Assembly (NCBI GenBank): GCA_947631375.1
Contig: CANRLD010000062.1
Location: 1-9,428 of the forward strand
Reading direction: 5' to 3'
DNA: 9,428 nucleotides
Origin: an uncultured Methylophaga sp.
Lineage (GTDB): Bacteria; Pseudomonadota; Gammaproteobacteria; Nitrosococcales; Methylophagaceae
This document shows positions 1 through 6,049 of the stretch, piece after piece; position 1 is the stretch's first letter, and every line of letters starts with the position of its first letter. The notes under the pieces are model-generated. The model saw only the letters and a list, made by a program, of their open reading frames with translations. It was not told the DNA's origin and made no database searches. Made by a program: the position numbers and the translations under genes.

Positions 1-108
1 CTTAACCGTCACTTTTGGCCCGACAGCGGTTAGCCATTCGGGGCGTAAGCCGTGGTCAAAGATATCGCTACGCAGTGCAGCGCAGTGCGCCTTTAGTGGA
101 TCTGTCAT
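1..108 (-). CDS. N-terminal fragment of a gene divergent from metG, possibly Mrp/ApbC Fe-S carrier ATPase
   Basis: An open frame runs off the left edge of the window. It starts at the ATG at 108-106 with a GCGAGG Shine-Dalgarno-like sequence a few bases upstream (about 113-119) and gives 36 residues beginning MTDPLKAHCAALRSDIFDHG. No domain can be recognised in so short a piece. In E. coli and many other gammaproteobacteria the gene divergent from metG is mrp (apbC), an ATP-binding iron-sulfur carrier whose N-terminus is a small alpha/beta domain. The fragment's length, helix-then-strand look and position are compatible with this, but the identity rests on synteny alone. The 89-base gap to metG must hold both promoters. 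The open frame is fairly secure; the name is not. Confidence 0.45.
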   Translation of the reverse strand, partial: MTDPLKAHCAALRSDIFDHGLRPEWLTAVGPKVTVK

Positions 109-127
109 AGAAACCTCGCCTGAATTT

Positions 128-142
128 CGCTACTATGTAGCG
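128..142. repeat. Short perfect inverted repeat in the divergent metG promoter region
   Basis: CGCTAC and GTAGCG form 6-bp arms around a TAT loop, followed at 145-152 by the palindrome ATTCGAAT. Both lie in the 89-base gap between two divergent genes, so they could be an operator or part of the metG leader. There is no U-run, so it is not an intrinsic terminator. No sigma-70 promoter could be placed confidently for either gene. Confidence 0.4.
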
Positions 143-197
143 CTATTCGAATGAATTAGTTTTTACTTCATTTCTTATCAGTTTATGAGCAAATAAA

Positions 198-2225
198 ATG
201 GCAAACACAAAACGACAAATACTAGTGACCAACGCGCTACCTTACGCTAACGGCCCGATTCATATCGGCCACATGCTTGGCTATATTCAGGCAGATATTT
301 GGGTACGCTATCAAAAAATGCGTGGCCATGACTGTCATTTTGTTTGTGCCGATGATGCCCATGGCACGCCTATCATGCTCAAAGCTCAGCAACTTGGGAT
401 AAGCCCTGAAGCTATGATAGCGCAAATGAATGAGACGCATCAGGCTGATTTCGCCGACTTTGCCATTGGCTTTGATAATTACCACAGCACCCACAGCGAG
501 GAAAATCGTCAACTGTCCAACCAGATTTATCTGGCAAACCGTGCCGCCGGACATATTGAAAGCCGTATCATCAGCCAGGCTTACGATCCGGTAAAAGAAA
601 TGTTTCTGCCGGATCGGTTTATTCGTGGTGAATGTCCAAAATGTGACGCCGCCGATCAATACGGTGATAGTTGTGAAGTCTGCGGTAGCACCTATGATCC
701 GACCGAACTGAAAAACCCGGTTTCCGCCGTTTCCGGCGCAACGCCGATCACCAAAGAATCGGAACATTATTTCTTCAAACTCGGTAACTTCGAATCGCTG
801 TTGCGCGAGTGGATACAAGGCGATCATTTACAGGCTGAAGTCGGTCGCAAGCTGAACGAATGGTTTGACAGTGGTTTGCAGGACTGGGATATCTCCCGCG
901 ATGCACCCTATTTTGGTTTTGAAATTCCCGATGCGCCAAACAAGTTTTTTTATGTGTGGCTGGATGCGCCGATTGGCTATTTAGCCAGCTTCAAAAACTA
1001 CTGTGATCGCAGCGGCGTTGATTTTGATGAGTTTATGCGCGCCGACAGCCCGACGGAAATGGTGCACTTTATCGGCAAGGATATTATCTATTTCCACGCA
1101 CTGTTCTGGCCGGCTATGCTCAAAGGTGCTGGTTTCAGATTGCCAAACCGTATTTATGCCCACGGATTTCTCACCGTCGATGGCAAGAAAATGTCCAAGT
1201 CGCGTGGCACCTTTATTAAAGCGCGCACCTACCTGAACCATCTGAATCCGGAATACCTGCGTTATTACTTTGCCGCCAAATTGAATAATACAATTGAAGA
1301 CATCGATCTGAATCTGGAAGATTTCCAGAATCGCATTAACGCTGATCTCGTCGGTAAAGTCGTCAATATCGCCAGTCGTTGCGCCGGTTTTATTAACAAA
1401 CGCTTTGCCGGCCAGTTAAGCAGTTCGTTAGCAGATGAAACCTTGTTTAAGCAGTTTACCGATCAAACAGAATCGATTGCCAAACGTTATGATCAGCGCG
1501 AATTTGCCCAAGCAATGCGTGACATCATGGCGCTCGCTGATAAGGCGAACCAGTATATCGACGAACAAAAACCGTGGGTATTAGCCAAGGAAGAAGGCAA
1601 GGATGCAGAGGTGCAGGCCGTCTGTAGCATGGGCATTAACCTGTTCCGTTTGCTGATAGCGTATTTAAAGCCGGTATTACCGCGTACCGCCGAGCAGGCC
1701 GAAGCCTTTTTAAATATTGCTCCCTTGCAATGGGCCGATCTTGCTACGCCATTATTGGGACATACCATCGCAGCATTCAAACCACTGATGACCCGTGTTG
1801 AACAAGAAAAAATCGATGCCATTATTGAGGAATCAAAAGAAAATATGACCGCGACCGTCGCCCCAGCACAAGCCGCAACAAACATTGAGCCAGTTGCCGA
1901 AGAAATCCAGTTTGATGACTTTGCCAAAATTGATTTGCGCATTGCCAAAATCGTTAATGCCGAACATGTTGAGGGTGCAGACAAGTTATTGAAGCTGACG
2001 CTGGATATCGGCCTGGACAACAGACAAGTGTTTGCCGGCATTAAATCAGCTTATGCACCGGAAGATCTGATCGGTAAATTAACCGTCATGGTTGCCAATC
2101 TGGCACCGCGAAAAATGCGCTTTGGACTGTCCGAAGGCATGGTGCTGGCAGCAGGCCCCGGCGGCAAGGATTTATTTATCCTTAATCCGGACGCTGGTGC
2201 GCTGCCTGGTATGCGCGTTAAATAA
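198..2225 (+). CDS. metG: Methionyl-tRNA synthetase (class I, MetG1 type with C-terminal tRNA-binding domain)
   Basis: This cytosolic enzyme charges tRNA-Met with methionine, using ATP. The product is 675 residues, close to the 677 of E. coli MetG. The class I signatures are intact: HIGH at residues 22-25 and KMSKS at 331-335. A zinc knuckle with four cysteines (C146, C149, C159, C162) sits in the connective insertion, as in the E. coli type. The anticodon-binding helical domain follows the KMSKS loop, and residues from about 572 to the end form the EMAP/Trbp111-like OB-fold (begins FDDFAKIDLRIAKIV) that dimerises and grips tRNA. A low-complexity Ala/Glu/Thr linker at roughly 550-570 joins the two. 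The ATG at 198 gives the expected N-terminus just before the Rossmann fold; a weak GAG lies about 8 bases upstream. It is a stand-alone gene ending at a strong terminator. Confidence 0.98.
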   Translation: MANTKRQILVTNALPYANGPIHIGHMLGYIQADIWVRYQKMRGHDCHFVCADDAHGTPIMLKAQQLGISPEAMIAQMNETHQADFADFAIGFDNYHSTHSEENRQLSNQIYLANRAAGHIESRIISQAYDPVKEMFLPDRFIRGECPKCDAADQYGDSCEVCGSTYDPTELKNPVSAVSGATPITKESEHYFFKLGNFESLLREWIQGDHLQAEVGRKLNEWFDSGLQDWDISRDAPYFGFEIPDAPNKFFYVWLDAPIGYLASFKNYCDRSGVDFDEFMRADSPTEMVHFIGKDIIYFHALFWPAMLKGAGFRLPNRIYAHGFLTVDGKKMSKSRGTFIKARTYLNHLNPEYLRYYFAAKLNNTIEDIDLNLEDFQNRINADLVGKVVNIASRCAGFINKRFAGQLSSSLADETLFKQFTDQTESIAKRYDQREFAQAMRDIMALADKANQYIDEQKPWVLAKEEGKDAEVQAVCSMGINLFRLLIAYLKPVLPRTAEQAEAFLNIAPLQWADLATPLLGHTIAAFKPLMTRVEQEKIDAIIEESKENMTATVAPAQAATNIEPVAEEIQFDDFAKIDLRIAKIVNAEHVEGADKLLKLTLDIGLDNRQVFAGIKSAYAPEDLIGKLTVMVANLAPRKMRFGLSEGMVLAAGPGGKDLFILNPDAGALPGMRVK

Positions 2226-2243
2226 GCGCTGCGCTACACAATC

Positions 2244-2272
2244 AAAAGAGCCAGCTTCTTGCTGGCTCTTTT
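2244..2272. terminator. Bidirectional rho-independent terminator between metG and the response regulator
   Basis: A perfect 12-bp stem (AAAAGAGCCAGC with GCTGGCTCTTTT) closes a 5-base TTCTT loop. It has A's on the left and T's on the right, so both strands give a GC-rich hairpin with a U tract. It lies 18 bases after the metG stop and 35 bases after the stop of the convergent response-regulator gene, and can end both transcripts. Confidence 0.95.
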
Positions 2273-2307
2273 GTATTGGCTGCCTTTAATAAAATGCGCC
2301 AAGCGAT

Positions 2308-2964
2308 TCAGTGTTTGATAATACCCAGTACCGCTGCGATATTGGCCAACTCCGCAGTGGTATTCACATTCAGCTTGTTTTTAATCTGCGTATTGTAGTT
2401 GGCCACCGTTTTGTAACCCAGGTGCAGCTCCGCCGCAACTTCATGTGCCGTCAGTCCTTTTGCGGTCAAACAAAACACATCAAACTCGCGGGGTGACAGC
2501 AACTCAACCACTTGGCCAAAATGCAGGGTATCTGCCGGATGTCTGAAATCATCAATGTTCGGCAAAATATCCTGTTCGATATACCGTTTCCCCTGAGACA
2601 CCGCCATCACGGCTTCAGCCAGTATTTCCGCCGCACTGTTTTTAGTGACATAGCCTTTGGCACCCGCCTGAATCGCCCGCTCAACATAAATCGATTCATC
2701 ATGAATACTGTAGACCAGTACCACGGCTTTGGGGTCCTGCTTTTTGAGACGTCGTATCGTTTCCAATCCGCCGATCCCTGGCATCGATAAATCCATTACC
2801 ACCACATCCGGGCGCTGCCGCTCATATTCATGACACGCCAGTTCACCCCGCTCAACATCAACAATGTTGCCAATAAACGGCTGTGAGTCGAGCAGCATCC
2901 GGAATCCGGCACGCACCACCTGATGATCGTCTACCAGTAACACGCTAATCTTTTTTTCATTCAT
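2308..2964 (-). CDS. NarL/FixJ-family response regulator with LuxR-type HTH
   Basis: A two-component DNA-binding regulator of 218 residues. Residues 5-120 form the receiver domain: acidic pair D12/D13, phospho-acceptor D58 (in VVVMDLSMPG), switch Ser86 and Lys108. Residues about 155-215 form the GerE/LuxR helix-turn-helix, starting LSPREFDVF and continuing through the recognition-helix stretch GYKTVANYNTQIKNKL. All residues needed for phosphorylation are present. A longer frame extends to 3141, but those extra residues lie inside the kinase gene and match no family. The ATG at 2964 gives a canonical N-terminus (MNEKKISVLLVDDH) and overlaps the kinase stop by 8 bases (ATGAATGA), a sign of translational coupling. 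It is the last gene before the terminator. Its natural partner is the adjacent kinase. Its targets are unknown; the boxes at 5510-5844 are candidates. Confidence 0.95.
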   Translation of the reverse strand: MNEKKISVLLVDDHQVVRAGFRMLLDSQPFIGNIVDVERGELACHEYERQRPDVVVMDLSMPGIGGLETIRRLKKQDPKAVVLVYSIHDESIYVERAIQAGAKGYVTKNSAAEILAEAVMAVSQGKRYIEQDILPNIDDFRHPADTLHFGQVVELLSPREFDVFCLTAKGLTAHEVAAELHLGYKTVANYNTQIKNKLNVNTTAELANIAAVLGIIKH

Positions 2965-4285
2965 TCTCTGATTTCTCGATAATTGGCATCCATGCACTGA
3001 CACACACACCTTCGCCAGCTTCAGATTCAAATCTGAAACGTCCGCCCATATTTTCGACTCGTTCACGCATTGCCAGAACGCCAAAACCATGTCCAGCTGC
3101 TTCACCGCCTTGCCCATCATCACGGATCCGCATAACAACACGCGGTGAACTTTGCTCGCCTTCCTGCCGAATGGTCAAGGTTACCTTGGTCGCCTGCGCA
3201 TGTCGCACAACATTTGTAAGGCATTCCTGGGCAATACGATACACATGAATTGCCAGCTCATGAGAAACCTGGTCAAGACGATCATCGTAATCCAGCTTAA
3301 TCACCAGCTCCGGATAACGTCGCCGCCACTCATTGACCAAATCTGTTAAGGTCGCTCCCAACCCCAAATCCGCCAAACTAAGCGGGTGTAAGGTACGCAT
3401 CATTGAACGCACCACTCCTGCCAAATGATTACATATTTCAGCGATGGAATCAGACACTTTGCTGACATCAGCACCCGGTTGACGAATCGCCGTTGACATC
3501 GCCTTAATCGCTGTCAGCGACTGCCCCATTTCATCATGCAATTCACGTGACAGATTGCGCCGCTCATTTTCCTGGATTTGCATGGTGTGTCTGGCCAGCG
3601 CCTGATTATTTTCCTTGGCGACTTTTAACGCATCGGACAAACGATTTACTTCGGTGGCAATAGCGTCAAACTCACTGATTTTGAAAGGCGGCAATTTGCG
3701 TCCATATTGACCGGATTCAACCCGGCGCAACCCAACGACAATGCTGCGAACAGCCTGTAACATCGAATTGAACACGATATTAATCGCCAAAAAAATCACG
3801 CCGATCATGGTGACCACTGACCAGAAGTACGCCACTGACTCACCCCAGGCTTCGATTATTTCATCAATCGGATCGGCTCTGACCACGATTTGTTTGGTTC
3901 TACCGTCAGCCAGGTGAACATTATAATTAGCCGATGGATAGGTTGAGGTCACTGCGCGCACAAACCAGCCTGGCGGCACTTCTTCTTCATCATTCTCAGG
4001 CACAAACCACTCCACCTCTTCGCCCTGCTCATTGACGATGCTGATATGCAAGTGACGGGTTTGCTGAATCGCACTAATTTGTCGTAACCACTGATGTTCA
4101 GTCATCCCGGTGCGGGATAAGTGGCTAAAGCCCAAGTCAATCATCTGCAAGGCAAGATTAAAGGAAGAAGTCACCTCACGCTCCACCGACTGCCTTGCCT
4201 GCCAAATCGTCAAGATCCCGCCGACGATAGTAATAATAATGACTGTAATTAATATCCGGCGGTTAATCAGGCCTCTCAGGCTCAT
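2957..4285 (-). CDS. Membrane sensor histidine kinase, HisKA_3 (NarX/UhpB-like) with LapD/MoxY-like periplasmic domain
   Basis: A 442-residue inner-membrane sensor kinase. A transmembrane helix at about 10-28 and another at about 152-175 flank a periplasmic domain of roughly 120 residues. Its pattern (LALQMIDLGFSHL, then WLRQISAIQQTRHLHISI) resembles the LapD/MoxY N-terminal sensor family; this call is from memory of the family. A HAMP-like linker follows (about 176-225), then the dimerisation/phospho-acceptor helix ERRNLSRELHDEMGQSL with His250. The ATPase domain has the N box (QECLTNVVRHA, N358), G1 (DDGQGG, 389-394) and G2 (GHGFGVLAMRERV, 398-410), all intact. ATG 4285 places the first helix correctly. 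The gene lies 88 bases downstream of the barrel-protein gene with no terminator between, and overlaps the response regulator, so pair and operon membership are likely. The ligand is unknown. Confidence 0.93.
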   Translation of the reverse strand: MSLRGLINRRILITVIIITIVGGILTIWQARQSVEREVTSSFNLALQMIDLGFSHLSRTGMTEHQWLRQISAIQQTRHLHISIVNEQGEEVEWFVPENDEEEVPPGWFVRAVTSTYPSANYNVHLADGRTKQIVVRADPIDEIIEAWGESVAYFWSVVTMIGVIFLAINIVFNSMLQAVRSIVVGLRRVESGQYGRKLPPFKISEFDAIATEVNRLSDALKVAKENNQALARHTMQIQENERRNLSRELHDEMGQSLTAIKAMSTAIRQPGADVSKVSDSIAEICNHLAGVVRSMMRTLHPLSLADLGLGATLTDLVNEWRRRYPELVIKLDYDDRLDQVSHELAIHVYRIAQECLTNVVRHAQATKVTLTIRQEGEQSSPRVVMRIRDDGQGGEAAGHGFGVLAMRERVENMGGRFRFESEAGEGVCVSAWMPIIEKSENE

Positions 4286-4373
4286 GAATTTGTCTCGATT
4301 TTATGTCAATTGAAAGTGTGTGCCAGCAAGCAGCTATAACAAGATACTGTATGTTCAGCTGCCAGTTCAAAAA

Positions 4374-5195
4374 TTAAAACTGGTATTCCAGACCAAGCTC
4401 TGCTGCGTATGATTTCCATTTGGCATCAAAATCAAACTCCCCGCCGACGTTTTCAACAGTCGCAGCATTGTTAACCTTGAAATAGCGGTAATTTAAATCA
4501 AGCTTCAAGGTAAAGTTGGAACTTACCTGCCATCCGGCATAGATGGATGAACCCACCCCATGCCCCTTTAAATTATCTCTGATTTCCACACTGTCCACAT
4601 CTAACGCATTGCTTAAGGCGCGCTCATCGCCATCAAAAAATGCATACTGATAAAACAAATCCATGCCTATTATAAAATCTGCTTCACTGATTAACCGTCC
4701 ACCATACCCTAACCAAGGACCATGCCATTTCGTTCTGGCCGAGGCCGATTTCTGGTAGAGATCTACGTCCTGCTCATGATAGCTGTATCCCAGCTGGGGT
4801 CGCCACTCAACTCTGTCGAAGGCGCTGAAAGGCGATTGCCTGGCCAGCACCTTGCCAAAGGAAATTGACGCATCAAACAGATCGCCGCCGTCAATCACTC
4901 TGCCGCTATTTATCTCGCCATAGGATGCACGACTTGCGATGAACCATGTGTTTGGCAGGTGAACGGTCAACTCTGCAGCAAGTTGATTGGAATGAAATTT
5001 TTGATCGAACAGCTTGTCACGCCTCACCGCTGCGCCAATATAAAAATCAACACCATTGTAGGTAACCAGCGGTTCGTCATGATGAACAGCAGCCAGTGCT
5101 CGATGACCTTGCTGCGAGGCTACCTTTGGCTTCTGTTCATAGATATGCATTTTCAGCGGTGGAGCCGCTGTGACGGCAAAACTGACTGCACTCAT
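4374..5195 (-). CDS. Outer-membrane beta-barrel protein (omptin-like or porin-like fold), function unknown
   Basis: 273 residues as read. The second half alternates polar and hydrophobic residues in successive amphipathic strands (PWLGYGGRL, FIIGMDLFYQYAFF, GSSIYAGWQV, FTLKLDLNYRYFKV) and the protein ends in Phe (SYAAELGLEYQF), the classic BAM-complex recognition end of outer-membrane barrels. Strand spacing and size recall the omptin/Pom-like ten-strand family, but I see no Asp-Asp and Asp-His catalytic pairs, so a protease call is not justified. The N-terminus is odd. MSAVSFAVTAAPP looks like the second half of a signal peptide, without the basic n-region, and no Shine-Dalgarno sequence precedes the ATG. 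In the same frame, upstream codons read K-L-N-R-R-L then TGA (5204-5202), so the signal peptide may have been broken by a stop or a small indel. Stop is 88 bases before the kinase start; the 78-residue gene ends 20 bases upstream. Confidence 0.75.
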   Translation of the reverse strand: MSAVSFAVTAAPPLKMHIYEQKPKVASQQGHRALAAVHHDEPLVTYNGVDFYIGAAVRRDKLFDQKFHSNQLAAELTVHLPNTWFIASRASYGEINSGRVIDGGDLFDASISFGKVLARQSPFSAFDRVEWRPQLGYSYHEQDVDLYQKSASARTKWHGPWLGYGGRLISEADFIIGMDLFYQYAFFDGDERALSNALDVDSVEIRDNLKGHGVGSSIYAGWQVSSNFTLKLDLNYRYFKVNNAATVENVGGEFDFDAKWKSYAAELGLEYQF

Positions 5196-5215
5196 TGAGA
5201 TTCATAAACGTCGGT

Positions 5216-5452
5216 TTAATTTGAAACCGTCTGATGCTTTTTTGGGGTAGCTGCGCCGGTAATCTCAGGCATGTCGACAACAAAACGGTATTGCTTACCA
5301 CAATGCAGAATGACTTCTTTCTGCTGGCGTTTGAGGATTTTCACCTCAATCCGAATATCACCAAAGCCGTCATGCGCCAATACATCATCGACCAGCTCCA
5401 TCAACTTGAATTTCAATAGTTTGACGGTGGTTTCTGTTGTAGTGGTAGTCAT
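5216..5452 (-). CDS. Small protein of unknown function (78 aa)
   Basis: I do not recognise this family. The frame is supported by a good ribosome site (GCAGGTAAGG directly before ATG 5452), a promoter-like element upstream, and tight spacing to the next gene. The product is soluble-looking with no signal peptide or membrane segment. It has a Thr-rich N-terminus (residues 2-9), a probable helix (11-27, VKLLKFKLMELVDDVLA), then beta-strand-like stretches (RIEVKIL 34-40, EVILHC 46-51, QYRFVVD 54-60), a single Cys51 and a disordered tail. The compact alpha-beta-beta-beta look suggests a small folded domain. As first gene of the apparent unit with the barrel protein and the kinase/regulator, it may act in the same pathway; that is inference only. 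Confidence 0.75.
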   Translation of the reverse strand: MTTTTTETTVKLLKFKLMELVDDVLAHDGFGDIRIEVKILKRQQKEVILHCGKQYRFVVDMPEITGAATPKKHQTVSN

Positions 5453-5484
5453 CCTTACCTGCTCTGGTTTGTTTCGGTGACTGG

Positions 5485-5528
5485 ATAGTAGACACCTGGG
5501 AAGTTTTTCCCTATAGGAGATTTTCCTT
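5485..5528 (-). promoter_or_regulatory. Promoter-like element for the 78-aa gene (box, CAGGTG, -10-like hexamer)
   Basis: Read on the minus strand, 5528-5510 is a 19-base box, AAGGAAAATCTCCTATAGG. Eleven bases later comes CAGGTG (5498-5493), two bases more, then TACTAT (5490-5485) as a -10-like hexamer. The predicted transcript start is near 5478, leaving a leader of about 26 bases before ATG 5452. No good -35 is visible at the usual distance; the centre of the AGGA-N5-TCCT palindrome falls at about -43, as expected for an activator-dependent promoter. The same arrangement recurs on the plus strand at 5826-5869. Confidence 0.5.
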
Positions 5529-5537
5529 ACTTTTAAA

Positions 5538-5550
5538 AGGAATCACTCCG
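5538..5550 (+). promoter_or_regulatory. AGGA-N5-TCC(T/G) box, copy 2
   Basis: AGGAATCACTCCG, set in AAAAGGAATCACTCCGA, matches the plus-strand copy at 5827-5839 at 15 of 17 positions. Its centre is 23 bp from the centre of the copy at 5515-5527, so the two form a pair about two helical turns apart upstream of the 78-aa gene. Likely an operator half of an unknown regulator; inferred from recurrence only. Confidence 0.5.
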
Positions 5551-5590
5551 AGCACAACAAAACTATGATAACTGATTGTTAATCATATAT

Positions 5591-5630
5591 TTTTAAGAAA
5601 AAACATTTTTAAAAATATCTTTTCTTAAAA
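5591..5630. repeat. Perfect 11-bp inverted repeat in a very AT-rich block
   Basis: TTTTAAGAAAA (5591-5601) and TTTTCTTAAAA (5620-5630) are perfect inverted arms. The 18-base spacer contains a further 12-bp palindrome, ATTTTTAAAAAT (5605-5616). The line 5581-5640 has only about nine G/C bases. Just to its left is TGATT-GTT-AATCA (5573-5585). The block lies between two pairs of AGGA/TCCT boxes and could be a bent or easily melted spacer, or a nucleoid-protein site. Not an evident terminator for either neighbour. Confidence 0.7.
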
Positions 5631-5701
5631 GTTCCTTAGAAACAATAAACAGAAATTTATTCCTGATGGCGCTGTGACTCATTAAAAAAATGCCACATCA
5701 T

Positions 5702-5717
5702 AGGAGAATTACTTCCT
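5702..5717 (+). promoter_or_regulatory. Variant AGGA/TCCT box with longer spacer, copy 3
   Basis: AGGAGAATTACTTCCT has the same arms but an 8-base spacer. Its right half (GAATTACTTCCT) resembles copy 5 (GAATTACTCCT) with one extra T. Its centre is about 24 bp from copy 4, and the two are joined by the 11-nt palindrome CTAATCATTAG (5719-5729). It could be a degenerate site. Confidence 0.35.
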
Positions 5718-5727
5718 GCTAATCATT

Positions 5728-5740
5728 AGGAAAATATCCT
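5728..5740 (+). promoter_or_regulatory. AGGA-N5-TCCT box, copy 4
   Basis: AGGAAAATATCCT matches the minus-strand copy 1 (AGGAAAATCTCCT) at 12 of 13 positions. With copy 3 it makes a second pair, mirroring copies 1 and 2 across the AT-rich block. Confidence 0.5.
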
Positions 5741-5767
5741 TATTTATTTCGGGATGGATTCAACTGT

Positions 5768-5779
5768 TGCCAATTGGCA
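5768..5779. repeat. Perfect 12-bp palindrome TGCCAATTGGCA
   Basis: A perfect 12-bp palindrome, followed by a separate inverted repeat ACACAG (5795-5800) / CTGTGT (5811-5816). Both lie upstream of the plus-strand promoter-like element and may be further protein-binding sites. No known regulator consensus is claimed. Confidence 0.4.
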
Positions 5780-5825
5780 GGAAAAAGACAGGAAACACAG
5801 GCCAATAACACTGTGTAACGTATAA

Positions 5826-5869
5826 AAGGAATTACTCCTATAGGCGATAGGACAGCAGGTGATTATGAT
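5826..5869 (+). promoter_or_regulatory. Promoter-like element facing right, twin of the 78-aa gene promoter
   Basis: The box AAGGAATTACTCCTATAGG (5826-5844) matches the minus-strand box at 5528-5510 in 16 of 19 positions. After the same 11-base gap comes the same CAGGTG (5856-5861), then after two bases TATGAT (5864-5869), a 4-of-6 match to its twin and 5 of 6 to TATAAT. The predicted start is near 5876. As in the twin, there is no -35, and the palindrome centre is at about -43. Nothing on the plus strand downstream encodes a normal protein, but a strong terminator follows at 5982-6013. Confidence 0.5.
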
Positions 5870-5875
5870 TAAACC

Positions 5876-6013
5876 CGACAGCTTGCTAATGAGATTTTCT
5901 CGGAGCTAACGCTCTGAAATAGTTGCTTACTGTAGCCCTAAAGTTAGTTACCTCTTCAGGTTGGTCATGCGATCTGATTTGCCGTGGATACTCTCATATC
6001 CACGGTTTTTTTT
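5876..6013 (+). ncRNA. Candidate small RNA, about 138 nt, family not recognised
   Basis: This is inferred from a promoter-like element just upstream and a strong plus-strand intrinsic terminator, with no plausible protein gene between them. Predicted local hairpins are GAGA-TTT-TCTC (5891-5901), CGGAGC-TAAC-GCTCTG (5901-5916, one G-U pair) and the terminator stem. The stretch 5917-5981 appears mostly unpaired and includes a pyrimidine-rich segment, TTACCTCTTC (5948-5957), of the kind small RNAs use to cover ribosome sites. It does not look like 6S, SRP, RNase P, tmRNA or a known riboswitch to me, and the following genes are on the opposite strand, so a leader function is unlikely. The start position is approximate. 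Confidence 0.45.
5982..6013 (+). terminator. Strong rho-independent terminator on the plus strand
   Basis: A 9-bp stem CCGTGGATA / TATCCACGG closes a 6-base CTCTCA loop and is followed by eight T's (6006-6013). On the minus strand the hairpin is followed by CAAATC, so it is not a good terminator for the sufT transcript, which arrives from the right; it could at most protect that 3' end. It therefore implies a rightward transcript starting within 5453-5980. Confidence 0.9.
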
Positions 6014-6049
6014 GTCTGTAATACTGGGATTTTGCTGTGGTGTGGTGTG

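Noticed and set aside
71..90. A tandem 10-base near-repeat (CGCAGTGCAG, CGCAGTGCGC).
   Set aside because: It is inside the open frame at the left edge, has only two units, and is explained by coding of an Ala/Leu/Arg-rich helix.
2965..3141. N-terminal extension of the response regulator to an ATG at 3141.
   Set aside because: The extra residues lie inside the kinase coding region, do not resemble a receiver domain, and the ATG at 2964 gives the canonical receiver N-terminus.
5865..5909. A 14-codon plus-strand ORF (MIKPDSLLMRFSRS) with an AGG five bases upstream of its ATG.
   Set aside because: It overlaps the predicted -10 hexamer, so a transcript from that promoter would not contain its start. 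It would need another promoter, for example around the TATAAA at 5821-5826, which lacks a -35. Too short to support alone.
5690..6013. A CsrB/RsmZ-like RNA, suggested by about ten GGA motifs on the plus strand.
   Set aside because: Most GGA motifs lie in the palindromic boxes, where they would be paired in the stem rather than exposed in loops, and most precede the predicted transcript start.
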